NCBI GenBank assembly: GCA_023375785.1
Contig: SZWC01003570.1
Coordinates: forward strand, 60,405-99,987
Source: Penium margaritaceum
Lineage: Eukaryota > Streptophyta > Zygnematophyceae > Desmidiales > Peniaceae
Direction of reading: 5' to 3'
DNA: 39,583 bases
This document shows positions 1 through 11,598 of the stretch, piece after piece; position 1 is the first letter of the stretch, and each line of letters opens with the position of its first letter. A model generated the notes under the pieces. That model was not told the DNA's origin. It did no database searches and saw nothing but the letters and a program-made list of their open reading frames with translations. The position numbers and the translations under genes are program-made.

Positions 1-300
1 CGACCGACCGACCGACCGACCGACCGACCGACCGACCGACCGACCGACCGACCGTCCATCCGTCCGTCCGACCGTCCGACCAACCCACCGACCAACCGAC
101 TGACCGACCGACCGACCAACCGACCGACCGACTGACCGACCAACGGACGGACGGACGGACGGACAGACTGACGGCAGACGGACGGCAGACGGACGGCAGA
201 CGGACGGCAGACGGACGGACAGATGGACGGACAGATGGACGGACAGAGGACGGACAGCGGTCGGGCAGACGGACGGACGGACGGACGGACAGACCGGCGG
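1..300. repeat. Imperfect CGAC/GGAC tetranucleotide tract
   Basis: The sequence starts as uninterrupted CGAC repeats. It then drifts through CGTC, CAAC and CTGAC variants, and changes to GGAC/GGCAGAC repeats after about position 144. Because the unit is 4 bp, translation gives a 4-residue periodic peptide with few stops. This lets the LRR reading frame stay open through the tract without implying that it is coding. The tract probably extends beyond the window. Confidence 0.95.
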
Positions 301-359
301 ATGGACAGACAGACAGAAAGACAGAGACACAGAGAAGGGGTGGGGGGGGGGGCCTTTGA

Positions 360-784
360 TAAACGTGAAGCATGGTGAGACCATACATCAAGAACCGACA
401 TGTGGTGTGAAAAGACAACTTGGTGTTCCTTTTCAGCCACCTCACCTCCACCCAAATGGCAGGGCCTTCCAAGCCCTTGTCAAAAACTCGATTCATTACA
501 TACAAATAAGAGACGACTGTCTCTGAAACAGCCGGCGCCTTCTCCCCTGGAAGAGCAACCAGCACTGAATGACAACGAATGTTTAGGGTTAGCATACAAC
601 ACCTGTTAAGGGTGCAAAGCTCAGCTCGTGCTACTACGACAGCAGGCGTCTCCTCCCCCCCCCTCCCCCCACCCCCTTCAAGGGGGCGGCTAGCACACCT
701 TGGCAAGTGGCGGACCACACATCTNTTGAGCTGCAGGAGCCTCGTGACAGAATAAAACATCAAGTCTGAGTTGTACACTTTTAC
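360..784. other. Region 3' of the LRR exon, no independent gene seen
   Basis: No protein family is recognisable here on either strand. On the minus strand the LRR frame stays open through this stretch and on into the tetranucleotide tract, but it loses the LRR periodicity after about residue 413. A single N lies at 725. A C-rich tract at 651-677 and a homopolymer near 340-352 make indel errors likely. A pyrimidine-rich stretch ending in CAG (minus strand, about 547-560) could be a splice acceptor. The region may therefore hold intron and terminal-exon or 3' UTR sequence of the LRR gene. Confidence 0.4.
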
Positions 785-2029
785 GCAGCTGAACTTTGGG
801 AGGGTGGAGGAGAGCCGGTTCGAGGCAAGGTGCAGGGACTCCAGCTCCGAGAGCGATGCGACTTCGGCGGGAATCGAACTGATGAGCTGGTTGTAGCTGA
901 GGTGCAGAAATCTCAACTGTGCGAGAGCAGAAATTCCTTTCGGAATTCCAGAGGCAAATTTGTTGTGGTCCAGGTTGAGGTAGATCAAGGAGGTGAGGCG
1001 AGGGAAGAGGTGGAGGTTGGCGTAGAGGGAGTTGAAGGAGAGGTCAAGGGAGACGAGGGTGTCGGCGAGTCCGTCGAAGAAATTTGCCACTGGTGGGCCG
1101 ATGTAGGAGAGGTTATTGCGCGAAATGTTGAGGCTGGTCAGCTTGTCGAGTTGGGCAAATTGCGGAGGGACGTTGCCCGAAATATCATTGGATGACAGGT
1201 CAAGGGTGCCCAGTTTTTTCAGCTGCCCGAAGCCTCCAGGAATCGGGCCCTTGAGCCTGTTGGAATGCAGGTCCAATACAGTCAGATCCGTCAGGTTGCC
1301 CAAAGCGCCTGGCAGCTGTCCCGTGAAGACATTTCCGCCCAGATCCAGCTTGACCAGCTTGCGGCTGTACGGTATCACGGGCACGCCGCTCTTCACAAAA
1401 GTTTCGGGCAGGCTGCCCGTGAACTGGTTCCGTCCAAGGTCCAGATTCGACAGCTTCCGCAGGCCATAGATCCTTCCTGGAACAACCCCAGAAAGCTGGT
1501 TGTTGCGAAGGTTGAGCTCCTCGAGGGCGCCCAAGAAACCCATTTCTGGGGGAAGTGGGCCAGTTAGATTGTTGTTGCCCAGATTCAGGTACACCATCCT
1601 GTTCCAGTTGCCGATGCCGCGGCCGATGCCGCCGGTCATGCCGTTGCCCCCCAGGTTCAGCCACGTGAGGTACTTGAGATTGAACAAGAGTGTACCAAAC
1701 GGGCCCTCGAGGCCCGAGCTGCTGAGGAACAGCTTGTTCACTACCACCGCGCCTCCAGGTCCGTTGGCGCCGCAAGCCACGCCGTACCAATTGCACGGGT
1801 TCGAAGTCCAGATTATCTCACCGCAGTCGGAGGACTTGGTGCGCTCCAAGATGAACTGCCGGATGGAGAGGGCTTCGACGGCCATGGCCGGCTGCATGCA
1901 CAGGACTTGCCCCGGGTCGCACGTCCATTTGATGGGAGGCAGGGTCGACGGCTTGCAGATGCCGCGCGCCTCGGCCGCCGTCCATGAGCTTGCGAGAGCG
2001 AGGAGCAGCAATGAGACGAGGAGCCTCAT
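785..2029 (-). CDS. Secreted plant-type leucine-rich-repeat protein (5' exon; 3' end unresolved)
   Basis: The ATG at 2029-2027 opens a frame of 415 codons with clear LRR structure. Residues 1-21 form a signal peptide (MRLLVSLLLLALASSW). Residues 25-86 are a Cys-rich N-terminal cap ending CNWYGVAC, the hallmark of plant extracellular LRR proteins. From about residue 94 to 413 there are 12-13 repeats of about 24 residues of the type LxxLxLxxNxLxGxIPxxLG, for example LVKLDLGGNVFTGQLP. One repeat is lengthened by an 8-residue insert (SGVPVIPY). There is no transmembrane segment or kinase domain in view, so it could be a secreted LRR protein, a receptor-like protein, or the ectodomain of a receptor kinase continuing outside the window. 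The end at 785 is inferred: LRR similarity stops there and GTAAAAGTG follows as a possible phase-0 splice donor. The same frame has no stop before the window edge. Codons are GC-rich and free of internal stops, unlike the decayed transposons nearby. The family call is firm; the biological role is unknown. Confidence 0.85.
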
Positions 2030-2224
2030 ACTGCCGCGTGCGTATCGCTCGTCACGAAGAAGTTGTGTCAAGCAGCGAGCTGTGTGGCTGAAAGCTGCCG
2101 CTCGCGGCGTTACGATCGTGAAGGGAGCAGCTTTGTTCCGACGGAGGGTTACACAGTGCATCATCTAAACAGAACCCTGTTGAGAAGGGGAAGTTCCGCT
2201 TTGAAGCAAAGCAACCTCTGCCGA

Positions 2225-2249
2225 AAGAGAGAGAGAGAGAGAGAGAGGG
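2225..2249. repeat. (GA)n microsatellite upstream of the LRR gene
   Basis: This is an uninterrupted GA run about 200 bp upstream of the LRR start codon, read as CT on the gene's strand. CT/GA tracts are common in plant 5' UTRs and core promoters, so it may lie in the LRR leader. That role is inferred from position only. Confidence 0.8.
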
Positions 2250-2594
2250 AGGTGAGGTTCTCAGCTCGGCTCCTGACGTGACGCGTCTACGTCGTGCGTA
2301 CGAAGCATAGTCATGTGCTTACGGCTCCGTGAGGGGACGTCAATTCACGCACGTCCGCCAGTCCTTGCGCTAGAGGCCTTTCAGGTGAAGTTGGGAATAG
2401 GTACGACCTGTCACGCAGCTGAGTCACGGAATCTTGCGAGCTAAGGTCGCGCAGGACAGATTCTGATGGCGAGTTCAATGGCGCCTCCTTCACTCGAAGC
2501 GCGGCCCGAACGTAGCGACAAATTTGCGTCACTCCGCGACGAACGCTGCTTGGGCAGAGTCCGGAGCGCAGGCAGTTCACGAACAAGCACGTCG

Positions 2595-2603
2595 CTTATA
2601 TTC
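2595..2603 (-). promoter_or_regulatory. Weak TATA-box candidate for the LRR gene
   Basis: The minus strand reads GAATATAAG, about 570 bp upstream of the LRR ATG. A start site 25-35 bp downstream would give a 5' UTR of about 530 nt containing the GA tract. The match is weak and the distance long, so this is only a candidate. Confidence 0.2.
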
Positions 2604-2606
2604 CCT

Positions 2607-3755
2607 GTCCAGTATACCCCTCACTAGGAGAGAGCAGGGAGAAGTTGTCCGAGGCGGTGACCTGGCCAGCCGAAAACATTCTTGGCAAAGATGGACACGG
2701 AGGGAATGCGAGCGAAGGTGGGGGAAATCAATCTTGAAATATGTGACTGCCAGCGATGACGAGTTTTTGGGTTACAAAGGAACGTACATAGTCGATTGGT
2801 ATGCCAATTTTTGGCACTCGAACATGACGCATTCGTCAGAAAACGCGACACAATGATAGTCGGGAGGGACCATACAAAATAATCCTGTTCCCGCGAATGA
2901 CATGATATCCACGACAAAGAGGGACCGCTTTCCATATTTTCTTAGGGGGAAAAAGCCATGGACGTCATTCGTTTCTCTCACCTCGAAAGCTCCCAAGATT
3001 GCTAACATACAAAACAAATTCAAAAGGAGGCAAACAGGTCTACCATAGCACAACCCATGACAGTTGCGGGGATAAACTTCTGATACGACCAGCTTGAACC
3101 TGAGCCCTGATTTTCTGGCCCATGGTCCCAACAGAAAAAAGAAGGGGGGACTAGCTCGAAACAAAAACACACTCTATGGTTAAGCCTGGCCCCACGTGGA
3201 TGGAGGCTATGGGCGCAAGAGGTAAAGATACGGATTTTTCCACCGAAGTGCGAATATATCATATGGAATCAGAAATTAATTCCATGATAAAAAAATTTAA
3301 CTCAACAAAGCGGGAAACATCATCTTCAAGTTGTTAGAATCTATGTTTAACTTTCTTCCCTCAATGTATTATGAATGAAGAGGAGAAGAGCAAAATTTTC
3401 GTTGGAAAAATGAAGCAAAGATAACATCTATCTCCGGAGATGGGGACACATATGGTTGATCCCATCGTTCTTGCCAAGTAACATTCAATAAAGGGGATCG
3501 AATGACCATCCACGCAGCATTGTGAGAAGCAAGTTCAAAGGCACCAAGAAAAAGGTCAATAGCTCGAAATTTTGGACCGGGGAGGAATTTTTGTACAAAT
3601 GGGCAAGGCGATGGGTGTGACTATGGCGACAGTTATAGAAGAGGAATCAGTGTTTGTTGATTTCGTTGCTAAAGCAAAATGGAGGGAGGCCACGTTTTTC
3701 AGGATTGATAAATGTAGCGCTTGTGGAAAACTAGAATAGATCTATAGAGGATACA
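2607..3755. other. Gene-free stretch between LRR promoter and old gypsy
   Basis: I recognise no gene or element here. Two minus-strand frames stand out slightly. One at about 2772-3170 (132 codons) carries phrases such as GAFEVRETNDVHGFFP. The other, at about 3410-3650 (about 80 codons, flanked by stops), contains LFLGAFELASHNAAWMVI. Neither matches a family I know. The A+T content is higher than in the LRR gene. They could be remnants of a decayed gene or transposon, or chance frames. Confidence 0.4.
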
Positions 3756-4451
3756 TGCAACTTGTCAAGTCTCTAGCTCCTGCACAAAAAACATAAGTGG
3801 AAGTTTGCACAATGGCATGCACAGCTTGCTCTAGGGATTTCCCCTCTTGCTCACTTTGGAGACACTCGTGTTGGAAGAATGGAATATTTCAAGTCTCCGG
3901 GGGCCCATTTCCGTTTTTACCTCGCGCCCCTCGTTGTCGGATCAAAACAATGGCGTTGGGATTATCGGAACTTGTGAGTTTGCATGAGTTTTTTAGCATC
4001 GATGCTCGAACTTCATCTTAATCTGACTGGAGTTCATTTTTTCACACGTCGGCATAAAATCATTGTGTGCTAGGCTCGATCCGTGATTCCTTGCCGACTT
4101 CTCCCGCGCACATTTCACTCTTGCTCTCGCTTTGTTCCTCATTGTCCCTTGCTCTCGCCAGGAAGAACACTAGCGAGGGCAAGGGCACGAGACCACAGGC
4201 CTTGGCCCTTGAGGCCTCGCGGCCTCCTGGCCACCAATCGAGTGACCACCTCGGTCAACGACCACTAGATGGCTAGCCGATTGTAAGGTCGGTCACCCGG
4301 CCGGCCACCGGCCGTTCAACCAACCGGTAAAAGGCTGGTCAGCAGCCAGCAAAGGGATGGCCAAGGATCAGCCTTTGTTTCAGCGAGGGGTGGTATCCAA
4401 GCACCTCTAGCTTCGGTGATGAGGGAGGGTCAAACTAGCCCTCCCTTTACA
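3756..4451 (-). repeat. 3' LTR of the old chromovirus
   Basis: It aligns along its length with the 677-bp LTRs of the second chromovirus, for example AGTCTCYAGCTCCTGC near the start, a shared GGCCCATTTCCGTTTTTA segment, and the G/C-rich GGCC/CCGGCC block before the end. The start TGCAAC corresponds to TGTAAC and the end TTTACA to CGCTACA. Most of the strong stem-loops of the younger LTR are eroded here. Confidence 0.75.
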
Positions 4452-4467
4452 TTCCTCCCCACTTTTC
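4452..4467 (-). other. Polypurine tract of the old chromovirus
   Basis: Directly inside the 3' LTR, the minus strand reads AAAAGTGGGGAGGAA. This matches the polypurine tract of the second chromovirus at 31276-31291 almost exactly. A polypurine tract primes plus-strand DNA synthesis in LTR elements. Its position fixes both the element's orientation and its LTR boundary. Confidence 0.75.
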
Positions 4468-4779
4468 ATGAACCTTCATGGTTCCTGAACAAGTAGGAGT
4501 GCCAGACACTGAGTCATAAACACTGTGAACAAAAATACATAATTTCAATCACCATCCAGTCATGAACATGTGCATGGCACTTTGACCTAAGGTGCATCTT
4601 GTCGGTGACTACGGTTAGTGGTCTCCCTCAATTAGGCTACAACATCCGCGTGACAAACATGTTGGGCATCCCCAACCTCCTGCAGTTGCTAACCATGAAT
4701 TCCGCCCAACAAGAATGTTGTTCACCATTGTCCATTCATGTGGTCCCCCTGCTACGCGTCCATCTGCACAAGCCACTAG

Positions 4780-7700
4780 CTCACTTCAGTACTCGTTGAC
4801 CACCCCCATGGGCAGTCGAGATTCGGACTCATATGACCCAATAAAAGAGCTATTCCCTAATGACCCACGACCAAAGTGTATGCTCTCTGTGCAAGAGTGT
4901 GTGAAGGACCTCGTATTGGCAATCGGCAGCAAGGAATTCCACTGGTGGCTGAAGGGTTCCTTCTGGCATGTATGGAGCCAACAAGCTTGGAGGAAACACA
5001 ACATGTATCTTCACGGTACGGTAATCCCTATGCCACTGGCCCAATGCGTGCAATTATGGGAAATGGCCCAAACCACTTCTTTAAACGTTTTTACGCCCTG
5101 GACGACTTCAACAGAAGGATCTTAGTGCAAAGAAGCACCTTGTTGCCGATGTCAAATGTGACGTCACAACAACTTTGGTTGGGGTATGCCTTTTGTCAGT
5201 GTCGCGATGCTTGAAGGTGACCCTTCGCCTCGTGTCACAAGGATTCTATACGCTCGGCAAAAGCTTGAGTACAAGAAACTTATCCTTCTATACTCCCACT
5301 CTTCACTAGTGAAGAGGGCACCAATGGATGAAAACCATTGTTCAACACGAGCACTCTGAATCAAGTAGACTCATTCACCAACTTGTTCAGTGCAAACTTT
5401 GCCGGTGCTAGGAATTCATCCAAGTCATTCATGGCAGGGTCCACGCACATGCAAAGCATTTGCTACAGAGTGCGATTCATGTGCTTTTTTTGTCCGTTGA
5501 CTTGAGGGTGAAATTCTTTTGACATTTGCGACTCTCTGGTAATGTACTCATGAAAGTTTTCCATAATAGCTAGCAAATTGTCTATCTCGCTTGGAGATAT
5601 CGCAAAACGGCAAGATGTGGTACTTCACAAAACCCTGAAAGAAGAGATGAGTGGTCCCCTCTGCGTTCACGTGAGTGGTTGCACGAATGAAATATGTCAT
5701 ACTTGTAAAAATGTATATAGCCACAAGCATGACATCGTGAACATGAGTCGTGTTTAGAACACTAGAAATAAAGTCCATAGTGACGCACTTGCATGGAGTC
5801 CCAAGAATGGGAAGCTGTTGGAGGAGTCCTCCAAGCCTTTTATTACTAGCCATGTTTTGAAGACGTGGATCCCATGTCCTGTAATAATCGTGGACATCGC
5901 AACTCCATTTTGGCCAATGATAGTCTATCGAGAGTGCTTGTATGGTCTTTTGAGGTTCCACATGACTTGCGACCGGCAGCTTGTAGAACTAGGAAGGGAC
6001 TTTCGTTAGAAGGTCTCTTGAGTCCAGCACAATGACTTGTTCTCCACACCAAAACATGCGTGGAGCCTCTTCTTATCTCTACTTCTCCACAGTCTGAGAG
6101 TCTTGCAACAAAGAATCCACATAGTATCCTTTCCGGATCTTGTTCAAAAAACCGTTGTAGTGGATAACTTCTCGTGGTGGCTGTGGAAGGGGTATAGGGG
6201 GACTGGTGTTTGTTTTATTGTTGTGAAAATGGCCAAAAAAACCCACCATTCTTGGTAGTTGCTTGAATTTTGCACATGTTGTCATTTAAGTGGATCGGCC
6301 ACGGTGATGTGTCCCGGCTAAAACTCCCACGTGAACAAGAACTGGCTCAGTTACTATCTCCAATGTGCCTATCATCTCGACGTGATCTGTTGTGTTGGGA
6401 AAATCACCAATGGATTGTGATCAGTCATGACCGTCACATCCCACTCAGCGTCCTCGAGGTATCAACGCTATACCTTGAAAGTGTGTACCACCGTAAGGAG
6501 CTCTTGATCCTTAGTCATGTACAACATATCTATGTGGATGAGCTTCTTGCTCTTCTACGCAAGTGGATGGCCATTCTGCATGACAACTGCTCCAATTCCT
6601 ACTATCAGTGCATCACATTGTACCTCCAATGCTTGTGATGGATCCGGAAGAGCTAGGACTTGCACTGTGGATAGAAGTTCTTTGACATTGAGAAAAGCGT
6701 CCTTGTAGTCAGATTTCCATACCCAATGCAAGTGCTTTCACGTGAGACTGGTTAACGGAGCCACCAGGGTCAAGTACTCTCACATAAATCAAAGAAAGAC
6801 CAAATCTGCCCATTCATTTCTGGACGCGGCCAATCCACCACTGTTGGTACCTTTCGTGTATCGACACAAATACCTTCTTTGCCAACTATGTGTCCAAGAC
6901 ACAAAGGGGGAAACTATGTTTGGATGTTCTATGTGCTCTTTCATTGTGTTGGAGAAAGAAACAATGTGGTCTAGGTAATCCAAGATCAATAGACCAAGTT
7001 GTATTGAGAAAGTTTGGTTCATTTCTCCCTTGAAAGTTACTCGGGTGTTCGTTAGCTTGAAGCCCAAAAGCCAGAACGGATAGTGTCCAAGGTGTGTTTG
7101 AAACTCTGTTTTGGGCACATCATCTTGTGTGATGCTCATTTGATGGTATCTTTAAGACATCTTCAAGGATAGAAACGCTTTTATCTCTTGGAGTTGGTGA
7201 AACAACTCCTCAATCTGCGGCAAGGGGTATCAATCTTTTCTTGTCATCTTTTTTAGCGTCCGGTATTCTATGCACATGCATAAACCACCATCCTTCTTGT
7301 TTTAAAAAAGGATCGACTGATCGCACAACAGGCTACTTGGCTCGATCCACCCTTTCTCTATGTACTTTTTGATTTGGCGTTTGACATCTTGTCTTTCTGT
7401 TGGACTAAGGTGGTACATGGGTCTGAATGGAGGAGTCGTCTCCGGTTGCAGTGGAATCGTGTCAACCATGTGTCGTTCTTATGGAAGGTCAGTCGATGGG
7501 TCTTGGAATACATGAAAAAGTCCACCAATAAAGAATAAATCTCCTGTGGTGTGTCTTCCATTACATTGTCCTCCACTTTTTGTATCTGAGCTAAGAAGTA
7601 TTGACAACCTTATCGAAGACGTCTCCTCACCTGCATCGCACCCAAACTGGCATTGAATTTAAGTCGGGCCGGTGATAAATCTGTTATTGGAATCAATTTC

Positions 7701-9290
7701 AAACAACAGTTTCTCTTTTTAAGGATCAAGCGCTTTGATTCAAATTACATTAAAAGCTTGTTATCATAGAGCTACAAATCACTTAGGAGCACGTCATCCT
7801 GGTCAATAAGGTTGAGTACCTTCAACGTGAGACTCTGTGCATACCCTCAAATGTAATCTTATTTTTTACAAGTACAGATCACGGGTATCGTATGCCTGTT
7901 CTTAGTGAAAACTGCGCCATTCAATGGCTCGTACTTCAGGCCCGCCTGTCGGATAAAGCCAAGGCTAACGAAGAAGTCATCCCCTCTAGTGTCAATTAGT
8001 ACATCCAGGGGAGCACAAGCTAGGTGTCGTTTGAACTACATCATCATTGAGAGAGTGTGTGCTCTTTGGAGATTAGGCTTTAATGTGTGGAGAGCATATT
8101 CGTAGCAAAAGGATAGACTTGGAGAAGTTTGGAAGCCAGAGCCGGAAGATACAGGTTCATTACAATGAACAGAGTACAAGGTGTATATTTGTTCGGCCGG
8201 CTTGTCCTGGCCCTTGCCTATTGCTATCCTAGCTTGTTGTAGCAAGCTACTTGCTCCTGGACTGAGTGCTTTGCTTGCACCTGAACTTGGTGCGCTACGT
8301 GTGCCTAATGCCTAGTGCGAGAACTCTTGGGCCGTCGATCGTTGAGATCGACGCTCTGTCCTCTCTCTCTCTCGGCCAGCCGCTGCCTGCGTCACATGTT
8401 CCCGCGTAAGCTTCATGGTGGTGAGTGCGATCGTGTTGTTACGCACACTACTGGAAGTGCCGCTATCGTGGTTGACCGCATCCGGTGTCGGAGGTCCACC
8501 ATTGAGACTCTCCCTCGGCGGGTAGCGTAAGTGGTAACAACTTGCCAAGAGGATAAATGCCACCCTCGCGCGACGTGTTCGGAATGCCACACGAAGGTAC
8601 AAGCAACAAACACCTTGGCGTGTAGAGCTTGCTCGGTCGCTCCTCGCGTTCTCGCGTCCTGGCATCCTTGCCTCCTTGCATCCTCACATCCTCGCAGTTG
8701 CGGTTGAGCGGAGTCAAGCTCGACCGCGAGCCAGTTTTCCAAAGAACGAAAATGGCCCACATGTCCCTGAAACTCAGTCAAGGCCCCAAGTATGCCAAAA
8801 AAGATGAGCACCTCATTAGAGTCATGTTGCCTCCACCCTTCTAAGTGAATAGGCTCAACGATAGCAAGCTGAGTTTGTGGAAAACGTGGGATTGGTGTGT
8901 AGACAATGTAACTCCCATGATTCATCTACCTGAGTCCACATCGTGTAGCCACGCAAGAATAATGTTAGCACCTCTAGCCATCTATTCAATCTGGGTCATT
9001 GCTTTTACCAAAGGTACCACGAGCGTCATTGAGCTCCTCATTTTCAGGTTGTTCTCTTCAATCATTGCATCACAAAACTCTTACATTGTTAGTGTCACCA
9101 CCACTAAGCATGTTACATCATGTACCTTGTTTGGAGATGTAAGGTTTAGTGGGCAATGTCAGTCAGCAAGTATAAAATGAGGTTCAACAAGAGGGATCAA
9201 AATCGTAGAGAAATTTGAACTTGTAAAAGTTTCACGTTGTTTTACATCCCCATCTGAAAGCTTGAACACACACTCGTGATCCAATCTTAC
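4780..9290 (-). pseudogene. Old chromovirus pol remnant (protease, RT, RNase H, integrase, chromodomain)
   Basis: Read on the minus strand from high to low coordinate. A protease-region remnant lies at about 7780-9290, split by the 8048-8820 insertion. RT fragments lie at about 6790-7780, including EDTPQEIYSLL at the N side and a degraded YLDHIVSFSN at the YxDD position. Next is an RNase H/connection remnant (about 6040-6790). The integrase N-terminal part and core follow (about 5200-6040), with LLQQLPILGTPCKCVTMDF aligning to LLQQLPIPGTPWECVSMDF of the second copy. Last is a broken chromodomain (about 4790-4920, starting QYEVLHTLL). Stops and frameshifts occur every 50-130 codons. The RT catalytic motif is lost (LDD to LDH). 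Assignment rests on colinearity with 31622-35478. Confidence 0.8.
8048..8820. mobile_element. 773-bp insertion of unknown type in the old chromovirus protease region
   Basis: Alignment with the second chromovirus (34965-34995) shows continuous homology ending at ...CATCATCAT and resuming at GTCATGTTGCC. The intervening 773 bp have no counterpart there. The flanks are ATCAT (8043-8047) and GTCAT (8821-8825), compatible with a 5-bp target duplication with one mismatch. The insert starts TGAGAGAG and ends CATTAGA. It has no clear terminal inverted repeats, no TG...CA ends and no recognisable coding sequence. It contains CT- and CCTTGCATCCTC-type simple repeats. It could be a solo LTR or a non-autonomous transposon. 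Confidence 0.55.
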
Positions 9291-9299
9291 TCGTAAGTG

Positions 9300-10950
9300 G
9301 TCTCCATTAACGTCACTCAGGGATGGGGAAAACCCGCACCACGGCCCTGTCTATTTCCACGGCAAGGCCCATTGCTAGGACTGCTGCCCTGTCCACAACC
9401 CCGTTTTTGGGTGCGCCAAACCATCTCCACAAGGTGTTGTGACTTTGGCCCAAGCCGCGGCCTCTTGCCCACCACCAACAAGAGGAGGGCATCAAGCCGT
9501 ACAATGAAGGTTGTATGCAGTTGTGGCAAAGTCCATCGCAAAAGGTTGTGTTGCGATGCTCATGCGGCACTTGGAGCTCGTCATTATCCTGACAGCGCTT
9601 GTGGTTGGAGGCCATATTCCTACCTGTCTTCTTAACTGGAGGATTTTTGGGCTGCTTTCCCTTGATCCCACCGTGCTGGCCGGCTGAGCCCCCAGCCCCT
9701 AGAATGTCCACGCAAATTTCACGGCCTTGGCATGCATGAGCGGTTAGCCGTGCATTCGAGTAGTGCTTTGGGTTCACTGAAAACACTTCACTCATGTAGT
9801 CGTGCAATACCGTCTATCTTTTCCAAGCCGGGCCAGTTCATGCCATGGTGGTCTTGTCCTTCAACTTCTCGCTGGTGAGATTATCATGCAAGTACTGTAG
9901 CATGAAGTTCGCTGGGTACTTGAAGGTCTGGGTCCTATTACCATCGGTTCAGCTTTCGGCTTCCTTCACAAGTGTGGTGAACTTCCTCAAGTAGGTTTTG
10001 AGTAATCTGCACAGTTGCATAAATTNATTCGAGTAGTACTTTGGGTTCACCGAAAACACTTCACTCATGTAGTCGTGCAATACCCTCTATCTTGTCCAAG
10101 CCAGGCCAGTTCATGCCATGGTGGTCTTGTCCTTCAACTTCTCGCTGGTGAGATTATCATGCAAGTACTGTAGCATGAAGTTCGCTGGGTACTTGAAGGT
10201 CTGGGTCCTATTACCATCGGTTCAGCTTTCGGCTTCCTTCACAAGTGTGGTGAACTTCCTCAAGTAGGTTTTGAGTAATCTGCACAGTTGCATAAAGTCC
10301 TTGACCTTCTAGAAGCAACGCTATGCCTTCTCATGTTGAGTGTATTTCTTGCACATAATAGCATATAAAGCCTCGCACGACATAATCTACGACTTTAGGT
10401 GTGGCTACTACATGCCCTACTCTTTGACCATGTACTTGAAGAGCTTGTCTTCATGTTGCATTGTGGCAAGGTTGCCCCACTAACCGAGTAGTATGTTGTG
10501 GACACGTAGAACGTGCTTCATGCAATTCGGCGAGTTGGTGAGCTCCATGCCCTTTCGGAAGATCTCCATGCTGTGGAAGAAGGACGTGTTCATGACCGGT
10601 CCCGATGTCATCGAGGCAAGGTAGTCCTTGTTGTCACTAGTAGTGACATCAGCACCTACAGCCCATTGCGATCGCAGTTGCATCTATAGGTAGGTCACGC
10701 TCTACAATGTCTTGTAAAGGTCGTCGTATTGGCGGGTTGCCTCATGTGTCGTTAAATGCTGCAACTGAAGATCGCGGACGGCATCCGTGATGCTTTGCCC
10801 AATGTGGGCTAGCGAGTTGACAAATGCGAACCCCAACTCTGGTGTCATCAGAGATTTGATGATAGGTTTGAGGACCTTGTGATGTTTGTACACCTTTACC
10901 CACTAGAGGAGGGTATAGTTCACTCCAATGAGGAATGCCACCTTCCAAAG
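9300..10950 (-). pseudogene. Old chromovirus gag remnant
   Basis: Minus-strand fragments align with gag of the second chromovirus. ELGFAFVNSLAHIGQSITDA (about 10790-10850) matches ELKFAFANLLAHVAQSITDL. VMNTSFFHSMEIFRKGMEL (about 10540-10600) matches VMNTSFLHNVEIFRKGVKL. YMSEVFSVNPKHYSNAR (about 9740-9800) matches YMSKVYSANLKHYSDAR. A nucleocapsid knuckle remnant CHNCIQPSLYG (about 9490-9530) has lost the His and last Cys of CCHC. The remnant is full of stops and frameshifts. The start of gag is missing relative to the second copy. An assembly-type duplication lies within it at 9754-10296. Confidence 0.75.
9754..10296. repeat. 273-bp direct duplication around a single N (probable assembly join)
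   Basis: The block 9754-10023 is repeated almost identically at 10027-10296. The two copies are separated by a few bases containing a lone N (10026). The second chromovirus has only one copy. Near-identity in an otherwise highly decayed element, with an N at the junction, points to overlapping contig ends that were not merged rather than a biological duplication. Confidence 0.8.
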
Positions 10951-11598
10951 GAACTGTTGTCAGGAATGATGCTCAGAGAACAAAAGGTGATTGAGAACCA
11001 CTCAGAGAGTGAGGAAGACAAGAGGAGGCAATTATAGTCTAATGTTCTCAACCTCTCACAGTCCTCCCACACCCCTCCCGCCTTCTCCTTGTCTCCAGGC
11101 CCTCCTTGGCTGCATATTGGTTTCCCTTCATGCGCATTGCACCTCCCAGGAGGCGTCTTCCTTGGTACCCACGGTGATGGGGAGTCCTCCAAAAACTACC
11201 AAGACTTTGTCCTCCCTCTTTTTGAAGTGCTCTCATGCCTCAGTGGTCTTTGAGAAGAGCCCTGTTTTATTTTTTGGTTCAGGGAGGAAAGAGGGAACCT
11301 TGAAGGGAGGAGGGAAATTGGTGTTTTTGGAGTGGAGACTCCCCATTCCGTCCACCAAAAATCCACATAGCTACCTCATGGAGAGAAATTGGAAGAAAGT
11401 GGGAGAATAAAAAGGAGCTACTCAAGAGCTTTTCAACGCAATTTATGGCGCTTAAAATGGTTAATTGTTTAATTCATACATCTCTTTTGCATTTCTACTA
11501 CTACTACTACTACAGCTGCTCGCAATGGTTGATACATCACGTAGCCATTGAAGCTATCGCACAGTTCGTGAAGAGTTTCCTATGGCTATGAAAACTAC
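10951..11598 (-). other. Leader region of the old chromovirus, no coding sequence
   Basis: It lies between the gag remnant and the 5' LTR. It aligns loosely with the 3' part of the leader at 37850-38417 of the second copy, including TTTTCAACGCAATTTATGGC against CTCTAACGCACTTTACGGC and a shared CTGCTGC/CTACTAC triplet run. The primer-binding site expected at 11582-11597 is eroded (minus strand GTTTTCATAGCC against GGTTCTCAGAGCC). The minus frame over this block is broken. Confidence 0.6.

Noticed and set aside
1..300. CRISPR-like or satellite array
   Set aside because: The unit is 4 bp with no spacers. It is a simple microsatellite.
1200..2168. Long frames antisense to or out of frame with the LRR gene (1200-1796 minus, 1500-2168 plus)
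   Set aside because: They are shadows of GC-rich LRR codons. The minus-strand frame starting at 2029 has signal peptide, cap and LRR periodicity; the others have no domain structure.
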